The notes under the pieces: generated by a model
Database searches by the model: none
What the model was told of the DNA's origin: nothing
What the model saw: the letters and a program-made list of their open reading frames with translations, nothing else
DNA from: Leptolyngbya sp. FACHB-60
GTDB lineage: Bacteria; Cyanobacteriota; Cyanobacteriia; Phormidesmidales; Phormidesmidaceae
Reading direction: 5' to 3'
Assembly: GCF_014695775.1 (NCBI RefSeq)
Contig: NZ_JACJOX010000031.1
Location: forward strand, 1 to 64,000
Length of the DNA: 64,000 nt
Shown here: positions 44,826 to 55,900 of the stretch, one piece after another
How the letters are laid out: every line of letters starts with the position of its first letter
Numbering within the stretch: the stretch's first letter is position 1
Position numbers and translations under genes: made by a program

Positions 44826-44906
44826 ATGGGTGGATGGGTTGGGGGTGGTTTGAAGCCTTCTCCAGTGAAACGGTAGACTGGAGTATTGCCGGGTTGTCGT
44901 ATTGCC

Positions 44907-46229
44907 ATGACTGTTTCTCCCCTTGCCCAGGATGCTGCCACTCAGCCGCTGTTGGCGATCGCCCAGGCCACTCGCCAGGCAGCGCAAACCTTAGCCAGCC
45001 TGTCTGCTGAGGCCAAGAACCAGGCGATCGAGGCGGTAGCCGCCGCCCTAGAGGCCAATGCCGATCGCATCGTGGCGGCCAACCAGGCCGACTGCGAAGC
45101 CGCCATGGCCGACAACTTGGCCAAACCGCTGTACGGACGACTGAAGCTGGACGGGGTGAAGCTGGCGGGGGCGATCGCCGGCGTGCGCGACGTAGCTCGC
45201 CTACCCGACCCGGTGGGCACTGTGCAAATTCACCGCGAGCTAGACGAGGGCTTAGTGCTCAAGCGGCTGGCGGTGCCCCTAGGGGTGCTGGGGGTGATCT
45301 TTGAGTCGCGCCCCGATGCGGTGATGCAGATTTCGGCCCTGGCGATTAAGTCGGGCAACGGGGTGATTCTCAAAGGTGGCAAAGAGGCGGTGCGATCGTG
45401 CACGGCCCTGGTGGAGGCCATCAAGCAGGGGCTTAAGAATGCTGGGGTAGACCCAGCGGCGGTGCAGCTGCTCACCACCCGTGAAGAAACCCGTGCCCTG
45501 CTAGATCTGGAGGGCTACGTGGATTTGATTATTCCACGCGGTTCCAACGCGTTTGTACGATTTGTACAAGAGAACACGCGCATTCCGGTGCTGGGTCATG
45601 CGGATGGCATTTGCCATCTCTACATCGACAGCGAGGCAAATTTGGAGCAGGCGGTGGCGATCGCCGTCGATGCTAAAACTGCCTATCCCTCAGCCTGCAA
45701 TGCGATCGAAACCCTGCTGATTCACCACGACATTGCCGCTCAGGGATTGCCAACGCTGGCGGTGGCGCTGCGGGCTGCTCAAGTAGAACTGCGTGGCGAG
45801 CGGCAGGCGCAGCAGATCTTGCCTGATTTAGCCCCCGCCACTGAGGAAGACTGGGCAACGGAGTACAGCAATTTAATTTTGGCGATCAAAGTTGTGGACT
45901 CGGTGGAGGAGGCGATCGCCCACATCAACACCTATGGGTCGCGCCACACCGAAGCCATTGCCACCCAGAACCCCGCCACCGCCGCCCACTTTATGGATCG
46001 CGTCGATGCCGCCGGGGTCTATCACAACTGTTCGACCCGCTTTGCCGACGGCTTCCGCTACGGCTTTGGGGCCGAGGTCGGTATCAGCACCCAAAAAATG
46101 CCCCCTCGCGGCCCGGTAGGGCTGGAGGGGTTGGTCACTTACAAGTATCAGCTAGTAGGCGACGGTCACGTTTCTACGACCTATAGCGGCAGCGACGCCA
46201 AACCTTTCACCCACCGCGATCTGGCCTAG
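44907..46229 (+). CDS. proA: Gamma-glutamyl phosphate reductase
   Basis: 440 aa from ATG 44907 (MTVSPLAQ). Second step of proline synthesis: reduces gamma-glutamyl phosphate to glutamate-5-semialdehyde with NADPH. Aldehyde dehydrogenase-like fold; [36 protein letters not shown], the catalytic Cys in [12 protein letters not shown] and [12 protein letters not shown]...RGPVGLEGL are typical. proB is not adjacent. A little longer than the E. coli enzyme (417 aa). Confidence 0.95.
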   Translation: MTVSPLAQDAATQPLLAIAQATRQAAQTLASLSAEAKNQAIEAVAAALEANADRIVAANQADCEAAMADNLAKPLYGRLKLDGVKLAGAIAGVRDVARLPDPVGTVQIHRELDEGLVLKRLAVPLGVLGVIFESRPDAVMQISALAIKSGNGVILKGGKEAVRSCTALVEAIKQGLKNAGVDPAAVQLLTTREETRALLDLEGYVDLIIPRGSNAFVRFVQENTRIPVLGHADGICHLYIDSEANLEQAVAIAVDAKTAYPSACNAIETLLIHHDIAAQGLPTLAVALRAAQVELRGERQAQQILPDLAPATEEDWATEYSNLILAIKVVDSVEEAIAHINTYGSRHTEAIATQNPATAAHFMDRVDAAGVYHNCSTRFADGFRYGFGAEVGISTQKMPPRGPVGLEGLVTYKYQLVGDGHVSTTYSGSDAKPFTHRDLA

Positions 46230-46259
46230 AGCAGCTCCGGCAGGGCAAGGGGATACTTT

Positions 46260-47309
46260 CTAACGGCGACGGCGAGAGATCATGAGGCCACCGGCTGCGA
46301 TCGCCAGCCCACCCAGCGTAAATGGTTCCGGTACTGGCTGCGCGGTGTAGAGAATGCCAATGGGTCGCTGCAACTCAGGGCTAGCATCGGCTAGAAGCGA
46401 TCGCTCTTTGGTCAGCCCATCATATTTGAGGATGGAGCCAATCTCAGAGACGATGTCAAACCCCACGGTAAACAGGTCGCCGTTGGGGGCAAAGGCCAAG
46501 CTACCAATGAAGCTGCTGCTCGGCACAGAGTCGGTATAGTTGGTTGAGAGTTCTCCCAGCAACGTTCCTGTGAGGAAGTCGTAGCGACGGATGCCATTGG
46601 CAAAGTCGCTGACCAGCAGTTCGCCGCTGAGGGGGTCTACCGCCATGCCTAAAAAGCTCACAAACCCAAAGCTGTCGGGCGAAGGCTCGGGCTGTTCGGC
46701 AAACACCGCCTTTTCTTTAGTGGCGATGTCATAACTCAGAACAATGCTTGGCTGACCAAAGACAGGTACGCCCTCCACCGCGACGCTGCCCTGGGTCGTT
46801 ACGTACAGCCGACCATCGGGACCAAAGAGTAGCCCATTGGGGCCATTGAGACCTTCCGGCGTGATTCCCTGGCGGCTCGCAAAAACGTCGACAAACTCTC
46901 CAGTGGTGCCGTCGTAGCGCAAAATCTCATCGGATAAAAAGCTGCTGACGTAGAGATTGTTGTCGGGGCCAAAGGCTACCCCATAGGGGCGAAACAAACC
47001 ATTCCCTGAAGCAAATACGTCGATAAATTCACCCTTGGGGGTAAACCTCAAAACGGCAGAATTTTCTGGAGTAGTGCCGCTGCTGACATATAGGTTACCA
47101 TCCGGCCCATACACAAAGGTATCGGGACTATCCAACAGGCCGTTATCTGGAATTAGTTCTCCGCGAAAGTCGCCAGTAATTTCATCAAAAATAACGATGT
47201 TATTGCCCGAGGTATTCCCCACTAACAGGGCTGCATCCGCCGCGACAGAAAACGTTACGATGCCAAGGGTAGTCAGCAGCGGAACCCCAAACTCGGTCAA
47301 ATACTTCAT
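46260..47309 (-). CDS. PEP-CTERM beta-propeller protein
   Basis: 349 aa. Signal peptide (~1-27), then repeated propeller-like blades of the NHL/SMP-30 type: FVYGPDGNLYVSS, VAFGPDNNLYVSS, LLFGPDGRLYVTT, MAVDPLSGELLVSD, LAFAPNGDLFTVG. The C-terminus is a PEP-CTERM sorting signal: VPEPFTLGG, a hydrophobic helix and SRRRR. Such proteins are cleaved by an exosortase and delivered to the surface or extracellular matrix. No exosortase gene is in the window. Confidence 0.88.
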   Translation of the reverse strand: MKYLTEFGVPLLTTLGIVTFSVAADAALLVGNTSGNNIVIFDEITGDFRGELIPDNGLLDSPDTFVYGPDGNLYVSSGTTPENSAVLRFTPKGEFIDVFASGNGLFRPYGVAFGPDNNLYVSSFLSDEILRYDGTTGEFVDVFASRQGITPEGLNGPNGLLFGPDGRLYVTTQGSVAVEGVPVFGQPSIVLSYDIATKEKAVFAEQPEPSPDSFGFVSFLGMAVDPLSGELLVSDFANGIRRYDFLTGTLLGELSTNYTDSVPSSSFIGSLAFAPNGDLFTVGFDIVSEIGSILKYDGLTKERSLLADASPELQRPIGILYTAQPVPEPFTLGGLAIAAGGLMISRRRR

Positions 47310-47529
47310 GGAAGTGCCGAAGAAAACTGCGTCTAAACACTGAGATAACCCGCAAATTCTCTGTCAAATTTGACGAGGGAATTGTGCTTACTCCGACATT
47401 TGCTGTGATTTCATCGAATCTTTATGGAAAGCCCTTTGGTGGTTGCGCGTTTCCTAGTGCCTGCATGCGGCGGGCAATACAGAACAAAGCGTCGCCTGCC
47501 GCTGCTCATGGGCAATTCTCGCTAACGGC

Positions 47530-48006
47530 CTAATTCCCTAACGCCTCGTCCAGCACCTGGCGTGCTGACTCTGCCTGGACTCTGGCCTCATTAAACCGCA
47601 AGTTGCTCTGGGCAAACGACTTCAAAACCTTGAAGCCGTCCTTCAATTCAGTCAGCTGGTCTTCGGTCATCGGGTCATCGGTAAACAGCAGATCTACCAG
47701 GTCACGCACCTGGAGAGCTTCATCGCGAGATGACTGCACTTTTACCTTAAGCGTGGCCAACTGATTTAAAACCTGAATGGCTTCTACGACGGCGTCTTCT
47801 TGCTGCTGCACGGCGGCTGAGGAGGTAGGGGGCTGCACTTCTACGAGTTGCTCGACGCTAAAGCCATCGGCTAAAGCGGTGGGTAGTTCGCCGTCATCAA
47901 GCATGGCCATGAGCTGATCCATCGCCTTATCACGAGCTTTGCGAGAATCTTTGCCCGACACTGTCAAAACGACATCGGGGCTTTGGGCCAGGGTGTATTG
48001 AACCAT
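47530..48006 (-). CDS. Conserved hypothetical protein
   Basis: 158 aa, no family recognised. N-terminal region (VVLTVSGKDSRKARDKAMDQLMAML) followed by acidic helical segments with possible coiled coil (~75-155: VEAIQVLNQLATLKVKVQS, LVDLLFTD). No signal peptide or TM helix. Precedes nothing close; downstream on the same strand from the 235 aa gene, 57 bp away, so possibly cotranscribed. Confidence 0.6.
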   Translation of the reverse strand: MVQYTLAQSPDVVLTVSGKDSRKARDKAMDQLMAMLDDGELPTALADGFSVEQLVEVQPPTSSAAVQQQEDAVVEAIQVLNQLATLKVKVQSSRDEALQVRDLVDLLFTDDPMTEDQLTELKDGFKVLKSFAQSNLRFNEARVQAESARQVLDEALGN

Positions 48007-48063
48007 TGGTGTAGATCGTGCGTACTATGTCAGTATACGCCACCGGGTCCCCAGGACAGGTAT

Positions 48064-48771
48064 TTATTCTCGCATGCCCCCCTGCACTACCGATCGCAGC
48101 CGCTCGTGCAGCTCTGACTCATCGCGCCGGGGTACAAAGGGTTGAATGATGTCGGCCTGGTGCCAAGGGGACGCAGCCTCCGCAGGCAGAGGACGAAAAT
48201 CGGGAATGGTTGGGCTGTTTTGTCCAGGGGCGATCGCCGGTTCGCTTTCAACCGCAGCATCTAGTTCATCGTCGTCGAATGAACCAGGATCCACCTCTGC
48301 TTCTAAATCAATTGCAGCTGCGTCAGGTATCAAATCGATCGGCGCTGGGCTATGAGACGCAGCGCTAGAGGGCGGTGCGTCAGTCTCTAGCGAGGCATCA
48401 ACCTCTAGATCTAAGCTAGCTGAAACAATCGACGGCAGAGCCCGGCGAACGGATGAAGACTCTGTGCCATCGCCATAGCCGGTGGGGCAGAGCAGCGCTT
48501 GACCTAAAATAATGGATTCAAACTCGCGATTGAAGTGGCGAATGGGCTGGCCCCGCCGCTGCCATAGCTTAAGAATCTGGTCGATAGAAACCACTTTGTA
48601 GCGCCCTTGATAAAGGGCTTCAGTAATAGCGTGGCTCACCCAAACTGGGCCAAACTCTTCCAACCAACCGGCAATAACAGCTTTGGTGGAATAGTCCTCA
48701 GCATCAAAGCTGTAGCTGGTGAGCAACTGGTAGATGGGCTCAACATCTGGAGTGTTGCTGAGGTAAGTCAT
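48064..48771 (-). CDS. Conserved hypothetical protein, DnaD-like N-terminus
   Basis: 235 aa. Residues ~1-95 are helical (LLTSYSFDAEDYSTKAVIAGWLEEFG, then WVSHAITEALYQGRYKVVSIDQILKLW) and loosely like DnaD/replication-helper helices; this is a weak resemblance. Residues ~110-200 are acidic and low-complexity, and the end is basic-hydrophobic. Common in cyanobacteria, function unknown. Confidence 0.55.
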   Translation of the reverse strand: MTYLSNTPDVEPIYQLLTSYSFDAEDYSTKAVIAGWLEEFGPVWVSHAITEALYQGRYKVVSIDQILKLWQRRGQPIRHFNREFESIILGQALLCPTGYGDGTESSSVRRALPSIVSASLDLEVDASLETDAPPSSAASHSPAPIDLIPDAAAIDLEAEVDPGSFDDDELDAAVESEPAIAPGQNSPTIPDFRPLPAEAASPWHQADIIQPFVPRRDESELHERLRSVVQGGMRE

Positions 48772-48897
48772 AGTGGTTTGCCTACGCGTTAATCCCCACT
48801 ACCTGGGGCATTTAGGTAGTCATTACCTTTCAGCTTAATCTTAAGCCTGTGTAAAGACTACCATCGTAAGGTTTATTACCGTGCGTGGGAGGCAGGG

Positions 48898-51162
48898 CTA
48901 CTGCACCACCACATCGTTAGGGGTATCTGGAGGCGCATCAAAGGGAGCGGTGCGCCCCACCCAATCAAAGCCGCTAAGCCGAAATCCTAGGAAACCGGTG
49001 TCTTGAGTAGGGCTATAGGTTACCAGCAGCCCATAGGCGCGGCGGCGGTATTCAAAAATTAGGTTGCTATCAATGGTACGTCCGCTATCCACGTTAATTG
49101 AGGCCTGAAAACCGGCTAAAAAAGGCCCGTAGATCTGCTGAATGATGCCCCCAGACAGCACGTTTCGATCGACCGTTCGATCAAATAGAAAAGGGGATGT
49201 ATCGCCACCGACGATGGTGTGTCTAAATCCAATATTAAACTGGGTGTAGTCGAAGGTTTTGCGCTGTAGGTGGCCCAGCTGACCCGACAAAACAACTCTA
49301 GTTTCTAACGACTCCTGGAAGTCGCTGCTGGTGTAGTAAGTAGCTCCACTTCGTAGCCCAACCCCTAGCCCCAGGTTGGGCACTAGCGGTCGGGGAGAGT
49401 AGCGCAACCCTTCGGTGGCGGTAGCGGGTAGCGGTTGCCCCTGCCATAGCAAGAAGTTGCGGGTGAGGTCAGCGCTACCCTGAAAACGAAACAGGCTGGC
49501 TAAGCCTACGCCTTCCCCAGGGTCTAGAAGATCGGGCCGGTCGGTGTTGGCGGTAATGTATTGCCCAGACACCTGATAGGTGAGGTCAATACCACTGTTA
49601 CCCAAGGCCACTACGGGAGACTCAAGCAGGGCACCGATGGTATTTTGCACATCCTGAAACCCGAGGGAGCCATTGAAGAGGCGATCGCGGTAGCTATATT
49701 CCAGGGTAAGGCGGTGGGTACCAAGCAGTTGCCGGGCCCGGAAGCTGGCCCGTAGGCGATCGCTGAAATTGGCCAAGTCAAACCCCGCTAAGCTCAGGGA
49801 TCCGAGGACTTGGGTGCGTGGCCCCAGGGAACCCTCAACCTGGGCCGCCAAACCAAAGTTGGCAGGGTCACCAATATTGTAGTTTGAGGCGCCCAACCAG
49901 CGGGAGATGAAAAACTGAGGCGCGATCGTGATGTTTAAAGGTCCCACCCTGTTGATCGGCACTGGGACTTCGACGAACAGGCCGCCGCGATCGCGCCCAT
50001 CAATGCCAATGCCCGTAGGTATCGGATTCAGGGCTTCTGGAGGCAACTGCCCTCGGGTGAGCACAAAGCGATTTCTAAACAGCGGAATGGAGAAGCCCTG
50101 ATTAAAGACCAGCCGGGGCCTCTCAAACACCAGCTCATCTTCTAACTCGTTGAGAGGGGTGAGCCGCACACTATTGGCTCTAAACTCCAAGTCTGGGGGC
50201 GAGAAGGGATCGTTCGTCAGCCGAACTTGCTCGGCATACCAACCGTCGGCATCAAAAGAAACCTGCCCAGCCTCAAACCGTACCCGCTCAATGGGGCGCT
50301 GCTCTCCCCCCAGCAGCACCTGGGGATCGCCCGTCGCCAGGGCAATCCCGCCCGGACTGGTAACTTGGGAAATGGACCTCTGATTTTGCAGCCGATAGTC
50401 GAGAGGCACGTTAGAACCCTGCCCTAAGCCAGCCGAATCGGTGGAGAAATCGTCTTCTATGGCGGGCAGCTCTAGCTCACCCCGGCTCTCGGTAATCGTG
50501 CCTGCCCCCTGCAACAGGTTGTAGGTAGCGGTTGCGCCCTCAATAATTTGATTGTTGCGGTTAAAGAAAACGTTGCCTTCGGCCCGTAGATGGCGATTGA
50601 CTAAGTTCGCCCAGATGCGATCGGCGGCTAGCTGCCCCGTACCAAACTGCACCAGCACATCGCCTGTAGCGGTCACAATCTGGCGAATGGGCTCAAACTC
50701 CTGGCGATCGGCCCGCAGCAGAATAGAGCCTACCCCCTCGGATGGCAGTTCTGTCTCGGTAGGAGCGTCTTCGACGGGAGCACCGGTTGGTTCAGGCTCA
50801 AGCGGCTCAGAGGTAGGATTTTCTAGTTGCAGGCTTTCAGGCTCAGGTTTAGGCTGAGGAGGTGCTGAATCGACTTCAATCGGCTCTTCGGGGTCCTCGA
50901 TCGCTGGGTCAGCAGGTATCAGAGGCGCGCTATCGGCGGGCTCAGGTACCAAAGGCTCTGAGCTGTCATCGATCGCCAACAGCGGTGAGAGCAGGCTAAC
51001 CCCGCTCCAAGACGGAGGGGGAGTCACGGTGCTATCAGTGGGGGCGGTCGCAACCGTCGGCCCCATTAGCTCTGCCTGGGAGGCCATTACCGTCGAAACC
51101 AGCACGACTGCGGCTGACTCTGGGGGCGGGGGCACAGCGGGCAACATAGGCGGCAAAGGCAT
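48898..51162 (-). CDS. DUF3769 / LptD-like outer-membrane protein
   Basis: 754 aa. After an N-terminal hydrophobic Pro/Ala stretch and a long Pro/Glu linker (~60-150), residues ~155-250 form an OstA-like beta-jellyroll (ILLRADRQEFEPIRQIVTATGDVLVQFG, then LRAEGNVFFNRNNQIIEGATATYN). The rest is a barrel: alternating strands to the last residues (TYSPTQDTGFLGFRLSGFDWVG). It resembles cyanobacterial LptD-like proteins that move lipopolysaccharide to the outer leaflet. psbI lies upstream on the same strand, 243 bp away. Confidence 0.82.
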   Translation of the reverse strand: MPLPPMLPAVPPPPESAAVVLVSTVMASQAELMGPTVATAPTDSTVTPPPSWSGVSLLSPLLAIDDSSEPLVPEPADSAPLIPADPAIEDPEEPIEVDSAPPQPKPEPESLQLENPTSEPLEPEPTGAPVEDAPTETELPSEGVGSILLRADRQEFEPIRQIVTATGDVLVQFGTGQLAADRIWANLVNRHLRAEGNVFFNRNNQIIEGATATYNLLQGAGTITESRGELELPAIEDDFSTDSAGLGQGSNVPLDYRLQNQRSISQVTSPGGIALATGDPQVLLGGEQRPIERVRFEAGQVSFDADGWYAEQVRLTNDPFSPPDLEFRANSVRLTPLNELEDELVFERPRLVFNQGFSIPLFRNRFVLTRGQLPPEALNPIPTGIGIDGRDRGGLFVEVPVPINRVGPLNITIAPQFFISRWLGASNYNIGDPANFGLAAQVEGSLGPRTQVLGSLSLAGFDLANFSDRLRASFRARQLLGTHRLTLEYSYRDRLFNGSLGFQDVQNTIGALLESPVVALGNSGIDLTYQVSGQYITANTDRPDLLDPGEGVGLASLFRFQGSADLTRNFLLWQGQPLPATATEGLRYSPRPLVPNLGLGVGLRSGATYYTSSDFQESLETRVVLSGQLGHLQRKTFDYTQFNIGFRHTIVGGDTSPFLFDRTVDRNVLSGGIIQQIYGPFLAGFQASINVDSGRTIDSNLIFEYRRRAYGLLVTYSPTQDTGFLGFRLSGFDWVGRTAPFDAPPDTPNDVVVQ

Positions 51163-51341
51163 GGGCTGGCATCACCAAAGCAAAAACAAAGCCCGGCAAG
51201 CGGGCTCAAGCAGGCCGCTGTCACCAGGCCATTAACCTTGATGGAGCAACCCTAGGGCACAGACGGGCAACCCATGACAGGGCCGCCAATTCCCAGACTA
51301 CTTTTGGCGGTGCAGGTTCCGCAGAGCAGGCTAGCTGGCAA

Positions 51342-51363
51342 GCCCCAGATCAATTCCTGGGGC
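51342..51363 (-). terminator. Terminator hairpin after psbI
   Basis: GCCCCAG (51342-51348) and CTGGGGC (51357-51363) form a 7-bp GC-rich stem with an 8-base loop, 43 bases past the psbI stop on the reverse strand. No T-run follows, so it may be weak. Confidence 0.6.
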
Positions 51364-51405
51364 ATTTGCCATTGAGTAGACATCAACCTGTCACCCAGGC
51401 CAAGC

Positions 51406-51522
51406 CTAGTCCATGTCTTGACGGCCGGGGTTGCGGGAGGGGTCGCCGCTCAAAAGGCCGAACACAAATAGGGACACGAAGAAGGCGACTACGAGGTAAA
51501 CCACAATCTTAAGGGTGAGCAT
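51406..51522 (-). CDS. psbI: Photosystem II reaction centre protein I
   Basis: 38 aa, below usual gene-length cut-offs. [21 protein letters not shown] then [17 protein letters not shown] is nearly the standard PsbI (MLTLKI...FGFLSSDPxRNPGRxD). A single-TM subunit in the PSII core beside CP43 and D1 that helps early assembly. Own promoter presumably in the 51523-51670 gap. Confidence 0.97.
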   Translation of the reverse strand: MLTLKIVVYLVVAFFVSLFVFGLLSGDPSRNPGRQDMD

Positions 51523-51670
51523 GAGTTAGGTCTCCAAACCGGTAGTAGAGTAGGCCCAAGACCTGCCCCAAACAGTAGCCACATTCCGCTGGCGGAAACG
51601 GCCCCGGTGCAGGACTAAGCTGGGTCTATCATATCGCCAAACGTTCGCCTATCTGACGGCCCTGACTAAT

Positions 51671-52945
51671 CTACCAGAGCGATCGCAGCCAGGCCCACGC
51701 CATTTGCAGCCAGGTTTCGAGCGCGTAGAGCACCCAGTCTAAACCCCGCAGCACGCTGACTAGAGGCAGGTCGACGTAGTTAATTTGGGTGACTTTGACA
51801 TCTATGGCGCTCGGGGAATCGAGCTGATACTGGTCTGTTCCCGTGAGTGTAGTTGAGCTGGGCGAACGGTCGGCGGTGACAATTTCGATGGGTAAATGTC
51901 GGTCACCTAGGGCGATCGCACCATCGTGTCCCTGGGCTGCCAGAGCGGGGGAGTTAGCTACGGACACCGTCCCAGGCATCGCTACCGCTAACTCAACGCC
52001 CTGTTCGACCGAGGTCGTCGTTGGCAAGGTTCTAAAAGCAGGCTGACCATTCAACTGAGGTGGATATTGGCCTGCGATCGTTTCCGGCACCGTTGTCTCA
52101 GCGGTCGCTGGAGGCCTTTGGCGCACGATAGCACGACTAGTAGTGCGTCTGCCTGGGGCGATTGGCCAAAGGCCAGGCTCCGCCAACGCCGTCGTCATCT
52201 GCTGATCGGCTTCGCCAAATAGGTTGGTAGCTGCCGCCAGGGGGCTGGTTTGCAACCACCGCAGTGCAGCGGGCAGCCATCGCAGGGGAGGCAGCACCGC
52301 TGGATTGGTCTGGGGTAGAGGCAACCCAGGTTGATGGAGCTGAGAGTCAAGACTATGGCGGCGCTGTACCCGAGCATATTCCGCCAGCATGAGCACCAGG
52401 GCCTGCTCAAGCCGCTGTTGTTGATCCTCGCTCAGCCCGGCAAAAATCCCGTTGTCGACGGTCACTAGCACTAGCTGCCGAGTAGCTAAGTCTGAGGCAA
52501 TACCGCGAATGGGTGCATTTAGCGGCACTAGATGCCACTGTCCGGGGGTTAGCACTGCGCCAGCCTTCGACTGCTTGAGCCATTGCCCATGGACGTTGAC
52601 CAGCTGTAGCCTGCCAGGCCGAACCATGTGACTGTGGAGTACCGGCGGTTGAATGACTGATAGCAAGGCGCGAATAGGCGTGTCTGCTGCTACCAGTTCT
52701 GGAGGGAGTGCTCCAGTGAGTCTGGCCCAAACCGGCCGCCAGGGACGGGTGGCTTGTAGCCGCCGGTAGCCCATTCTCAGCCCCTGCACCGCCGCGTAGA
52801 GAGGGTAAACGGCCACTTGCAGACCCCACACCGCGGCGATACGCCCTTGCCGCAGCCACTGCCCAGTACTGTGGGCCACCTGCCGATACCCCGCCACCAA
52901 GCGGGCTACGGTCTGGCTTCGAAACGAGCGCGACGAAGTCGCCAT
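51671..52945 (-). CDS. Conserved hypothetical protein
   Basis: 424 aa from ATG 52945 (MATSSRSF), shared promoter region with the divergent mannosidase 45 bp away. N-terminal ~90 residues are basic with amphipathic helices; ~100-190 a possible beta domain (MVRPGRLQLVNVHGQWLKQ..., QLVLVTVDNGIFAGLS); ~240-390 low-complexity Ala/Thr/Pro; and an amphipathic/hydrophobic C-terminal helix (ETWLQMAWAWLRSLW). Not recognised; possibly membrane-associated. Confidence 0.6.
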   Translation of the reverse strand: MATSSRSFRSQTVARLVAGYRQVAHSTGQWLRQGRIAAVWGLQVAVYPLYAAVQGLRMGYRRLQATRPWRPVWARLTGALPPELVAADTPIRALLSVIQPPVLHSHMVRPGRLQLVNVHGQWLKQSKAGAVLTPGQWHLVPLNAPIRGIASDLATRQLVLVTVDNGIFAGLSEDQQQRLEQALVLMLAEYARVQRRHSLDSQLHQPGLPLPQTNPAVLPPLRWLPAALRWLQTSPLAAATNLFGEADQQMTTALAEPGLWPIAPGRRTTSRAIVRQRPPATAETTVPETIAGQYPPQLNGQPAFRTLPTTTSVEQGVELAVAMPGTVSVANSPALAAQGHDGAIALGDRHLPIEIVTADRSPSSTTLTGTDQYQLDSPSAIDVKVTQINYVDLPLVSVLRGLDWVLYALETWLQMAWAWLRSLW

Positions 52946-52990
52946 AACTCTGCCTACACTGGGAAGACTGCCTTTGATCATACCGGAGCC

Positions 52991-55900
52991 ATGCCCCCCG
53001 CCACCGTTCTCCCTGTACTCCCGCCGCAGATTCTAGACTCCCTCGATCGCCTTCGTCACCTGAGCCAACTGGACGTGCGGGATACCTGGCATCGCTGTCC
53101 CAATGCTGCGGAAAGCCCGGATGTGCCTTGGGGCAAGGCTTGGCAAAACTGGCCTTTAGCAACGCTAAACGATCGCCATCACATCGCCTGGCCTAAGGGT
53201 AAAGTTTCCCTGGGGCTGCACCAGCGATTTACCTGGCCCACCGACCTCAACGGCTATCCCCTTCAAGGGCTAACGGCACGGCTAGCGTTGCGCTGGTGGG
53301 CCAACCAGGCCGATATCTTTATCAATGGCGAACTGGTGCAGACGGGGGATATATTCGACTGCTGGACGCGGATTGTGCTGACGGACTGCGTCGTGCCAGG
53401 AGAAGCGGTGGATGTTTCACTGAAGCTGCTCAGCCCGGGGCACGATGAAGGGGCGCTGGTGCAAGCAGAACTGGTTTTTGAGGCTTTGGCGGGCGACTGC
53501 CCCGAACCCGGCTTTGTGGCTGACGAACTGGCGGTCTTGGCAACCTATCTGGCCCAGTTTGATGGGGAAAAGCTCGACATGCTTACCCAGGCTCTTGAGG
53601 GAATCGATTGGGATGGGGTGGGCGATCGCGATCGCTTCCACGCCTCCCTTCTGCGCGTGCGCGATGCTCTGAAGTCGTTTTCGCCCTGGCTCAAGCAGCG
53701 CACCCTCCACTGCCTAGGCCACGCCCATTTAGATTTGGCCTGGCTCTGGCCCGTCCCCGAAACTTGGGAGGCGGCCGAGAATACGTTTTGCTCGGTGCTA
53801 GCTCTGCAGCAAGACTTTCCTGAGCTGACCTTTAGCCACTCATCCCCAGCGCTGTTTGCCTGGTTAGAGCAGCACCGCCCCGAGCTATTCGCCACCATTC
53901 AGCAGCAGGTGAAAGCGGGGCGCTGGGCGATTGATGCGGGGCTGTGGGTCGAGCCTGACCTGAACTTGCCAGGGGGAGAGGCGATCGCCCGGCAGATTCT
54001 CTATGGCCAGCGGTACTGTGCCGAGAAATTTGGCGGGGTGAGCGCGATCGCCTGGCTACCCGACACCTTCGGCTTCTCCTGGCAACTGCCCCAGCTGCTT
54101 GCCCAGGGCGGCATTCGCTACTTCGCCACCCAAAAACTGCGCTGGAATGACACCAACCCCTTCCCCCATGACCTGTTTAGCTGGCAGGGGCTAGATGGCA
54201 CCGAGATTACGGGCGTCACCCTGCCCCCCATTGGCACCGACATTACCCCGGTCGAGATGGCTCAATACGCCTGCCAGTGGGAAGTCAATACAGGGTTCGT
54301 GGATGCCCTTTGGCTCCCTGGCGTTGGCGACCACGGCGGCGGCCCCACCCGCGACATGCTGCTCAAAGCCCAACGCTGGGCTAGCTCCCCCTTCTTCCCT
54401 ACCCTCACCTTCGGCCACGCCGTCCCCCTATTCGACCAGCTCACCCAAGCCCCCGCCCAGGAAACAGTTGTCCCTACCTCCACCACAACCTCATCTCCGC
54501 AGCCCCTCACCTCCCCACCCACTCCCTCACTCCCCACCTGGAAGGACGAACTCTACCTCGAACTCCACCGGGGCTGCTACACCACCCACGGTGACCAAAA
54601 GCAGTACAACCGCCGCTGCGAAGACATGCTGTTTCAGGCCGAACTGTTTGCCTCCATCGCCGCAATCTGTGGACTTCAACCCTATCCCCAAACCGATCTA
54701 GAAACCGCTTGGAAACTGGTGCTGTTTAACCAGTTCCACGATATTTTGCCGGGGTCATCTATCCCCGAAGTGTTTGAGCAGGCGAATACAGAATGGCAAG
54801 CGGCGTTGGAGATGGGCGATCGCATTCTGCAAACCTCACTTCAGGCTCTCGCCGAACGCTGTCCCCTCCCTTCGCCTCCGCATCCTGACGCTGTGCCCGT
54901 GGTGCTGTTTAATCCGCTGAACTGGGAGCGCAATGAAGTGGTGGCGATCTCTCTAGCTTCTGCCCTAGCTCAGACCTCTTGGCAAGCGCAGGATACCGGG
55001 GGCCAAACGCTGCTCACCCAGACCGATCAGGCTGACTCTTCCTCACTTCTGGTCTACGTTCCCGCTATTCCTTCGGTGGGCTATCGCCTGATCTGGCTGA
55101 TTCCCGCCGAGGCGGACCAGCCCAGCCCACCGCCCGCCGATTGGATTTTAGAAAATACCTATCTGCAAACCATCATCGACCCGACCACTGGCGGCATCGC
55201 TAGCCTGGTCCATAAAGCCACCGCCACCGAAACCTTCCATGGCTGTGGAAACCAACTCCAAGCGTTCAAAGACGAGGGCCAGTATTGGGACGCGTGGAAT
55301 ATTGCCCCCGATTACCAAGACCATCCCCTAGATGCCTTTGTGCTCAAGAGTATTAGCTGGATTGAGTATGGCCCAGTGCGGCAAACCCTCCGGGTAGTCT
55401 ATTCCTTTAACCAGTCAACCATCGCCCAAGACTACCGTTTAGAGGCAAATTCCCCTGTGCTTGCGGTTCACACCGAGGTGGATTGGCATGAAACCCAGGT
55501 AGTGCTGAAGGCGGCGTTTCCGCTGACAGTGTCGGCGGCGGAGGCGACCTATGAAATTCCCTTTGGGGCGATCGCCCGCTCCACCACACCCACTACTCCT
55601 CAAGACCAAGCCAAGTGGGAAGTGCCCGCCCTGCGCTGGGCCGACCTCAGCGATGGCGAACGCGGCGTGAGCATTCTCACCGATTACAAGCATGGGTTCA
55701 ATGCCACGCCCAGCCAGCTGCGACTGACGCTGCTCAAAGCTCCTATTTGGCCAGATCCGGGGTGCGATCGCGGCCTCCAGACCTTCAGCTACGCCGTTTA
55801 TCCCCATGCTCACAGCTGGCAGCAGGCCAAGACGGTGCAGGCCGCCCGCAACTTCAACTTGCCCGTTCGGCCCTGGGTGTTGTCATCCTCTACCTTGTCC

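Noticed and set aside
52817..52990. Upstream extension of the mannosidase
   Set aside because: The extra 58 residues overlap the divergent gene and resemble nothing; ATG 52991 begins the conserved sequence.
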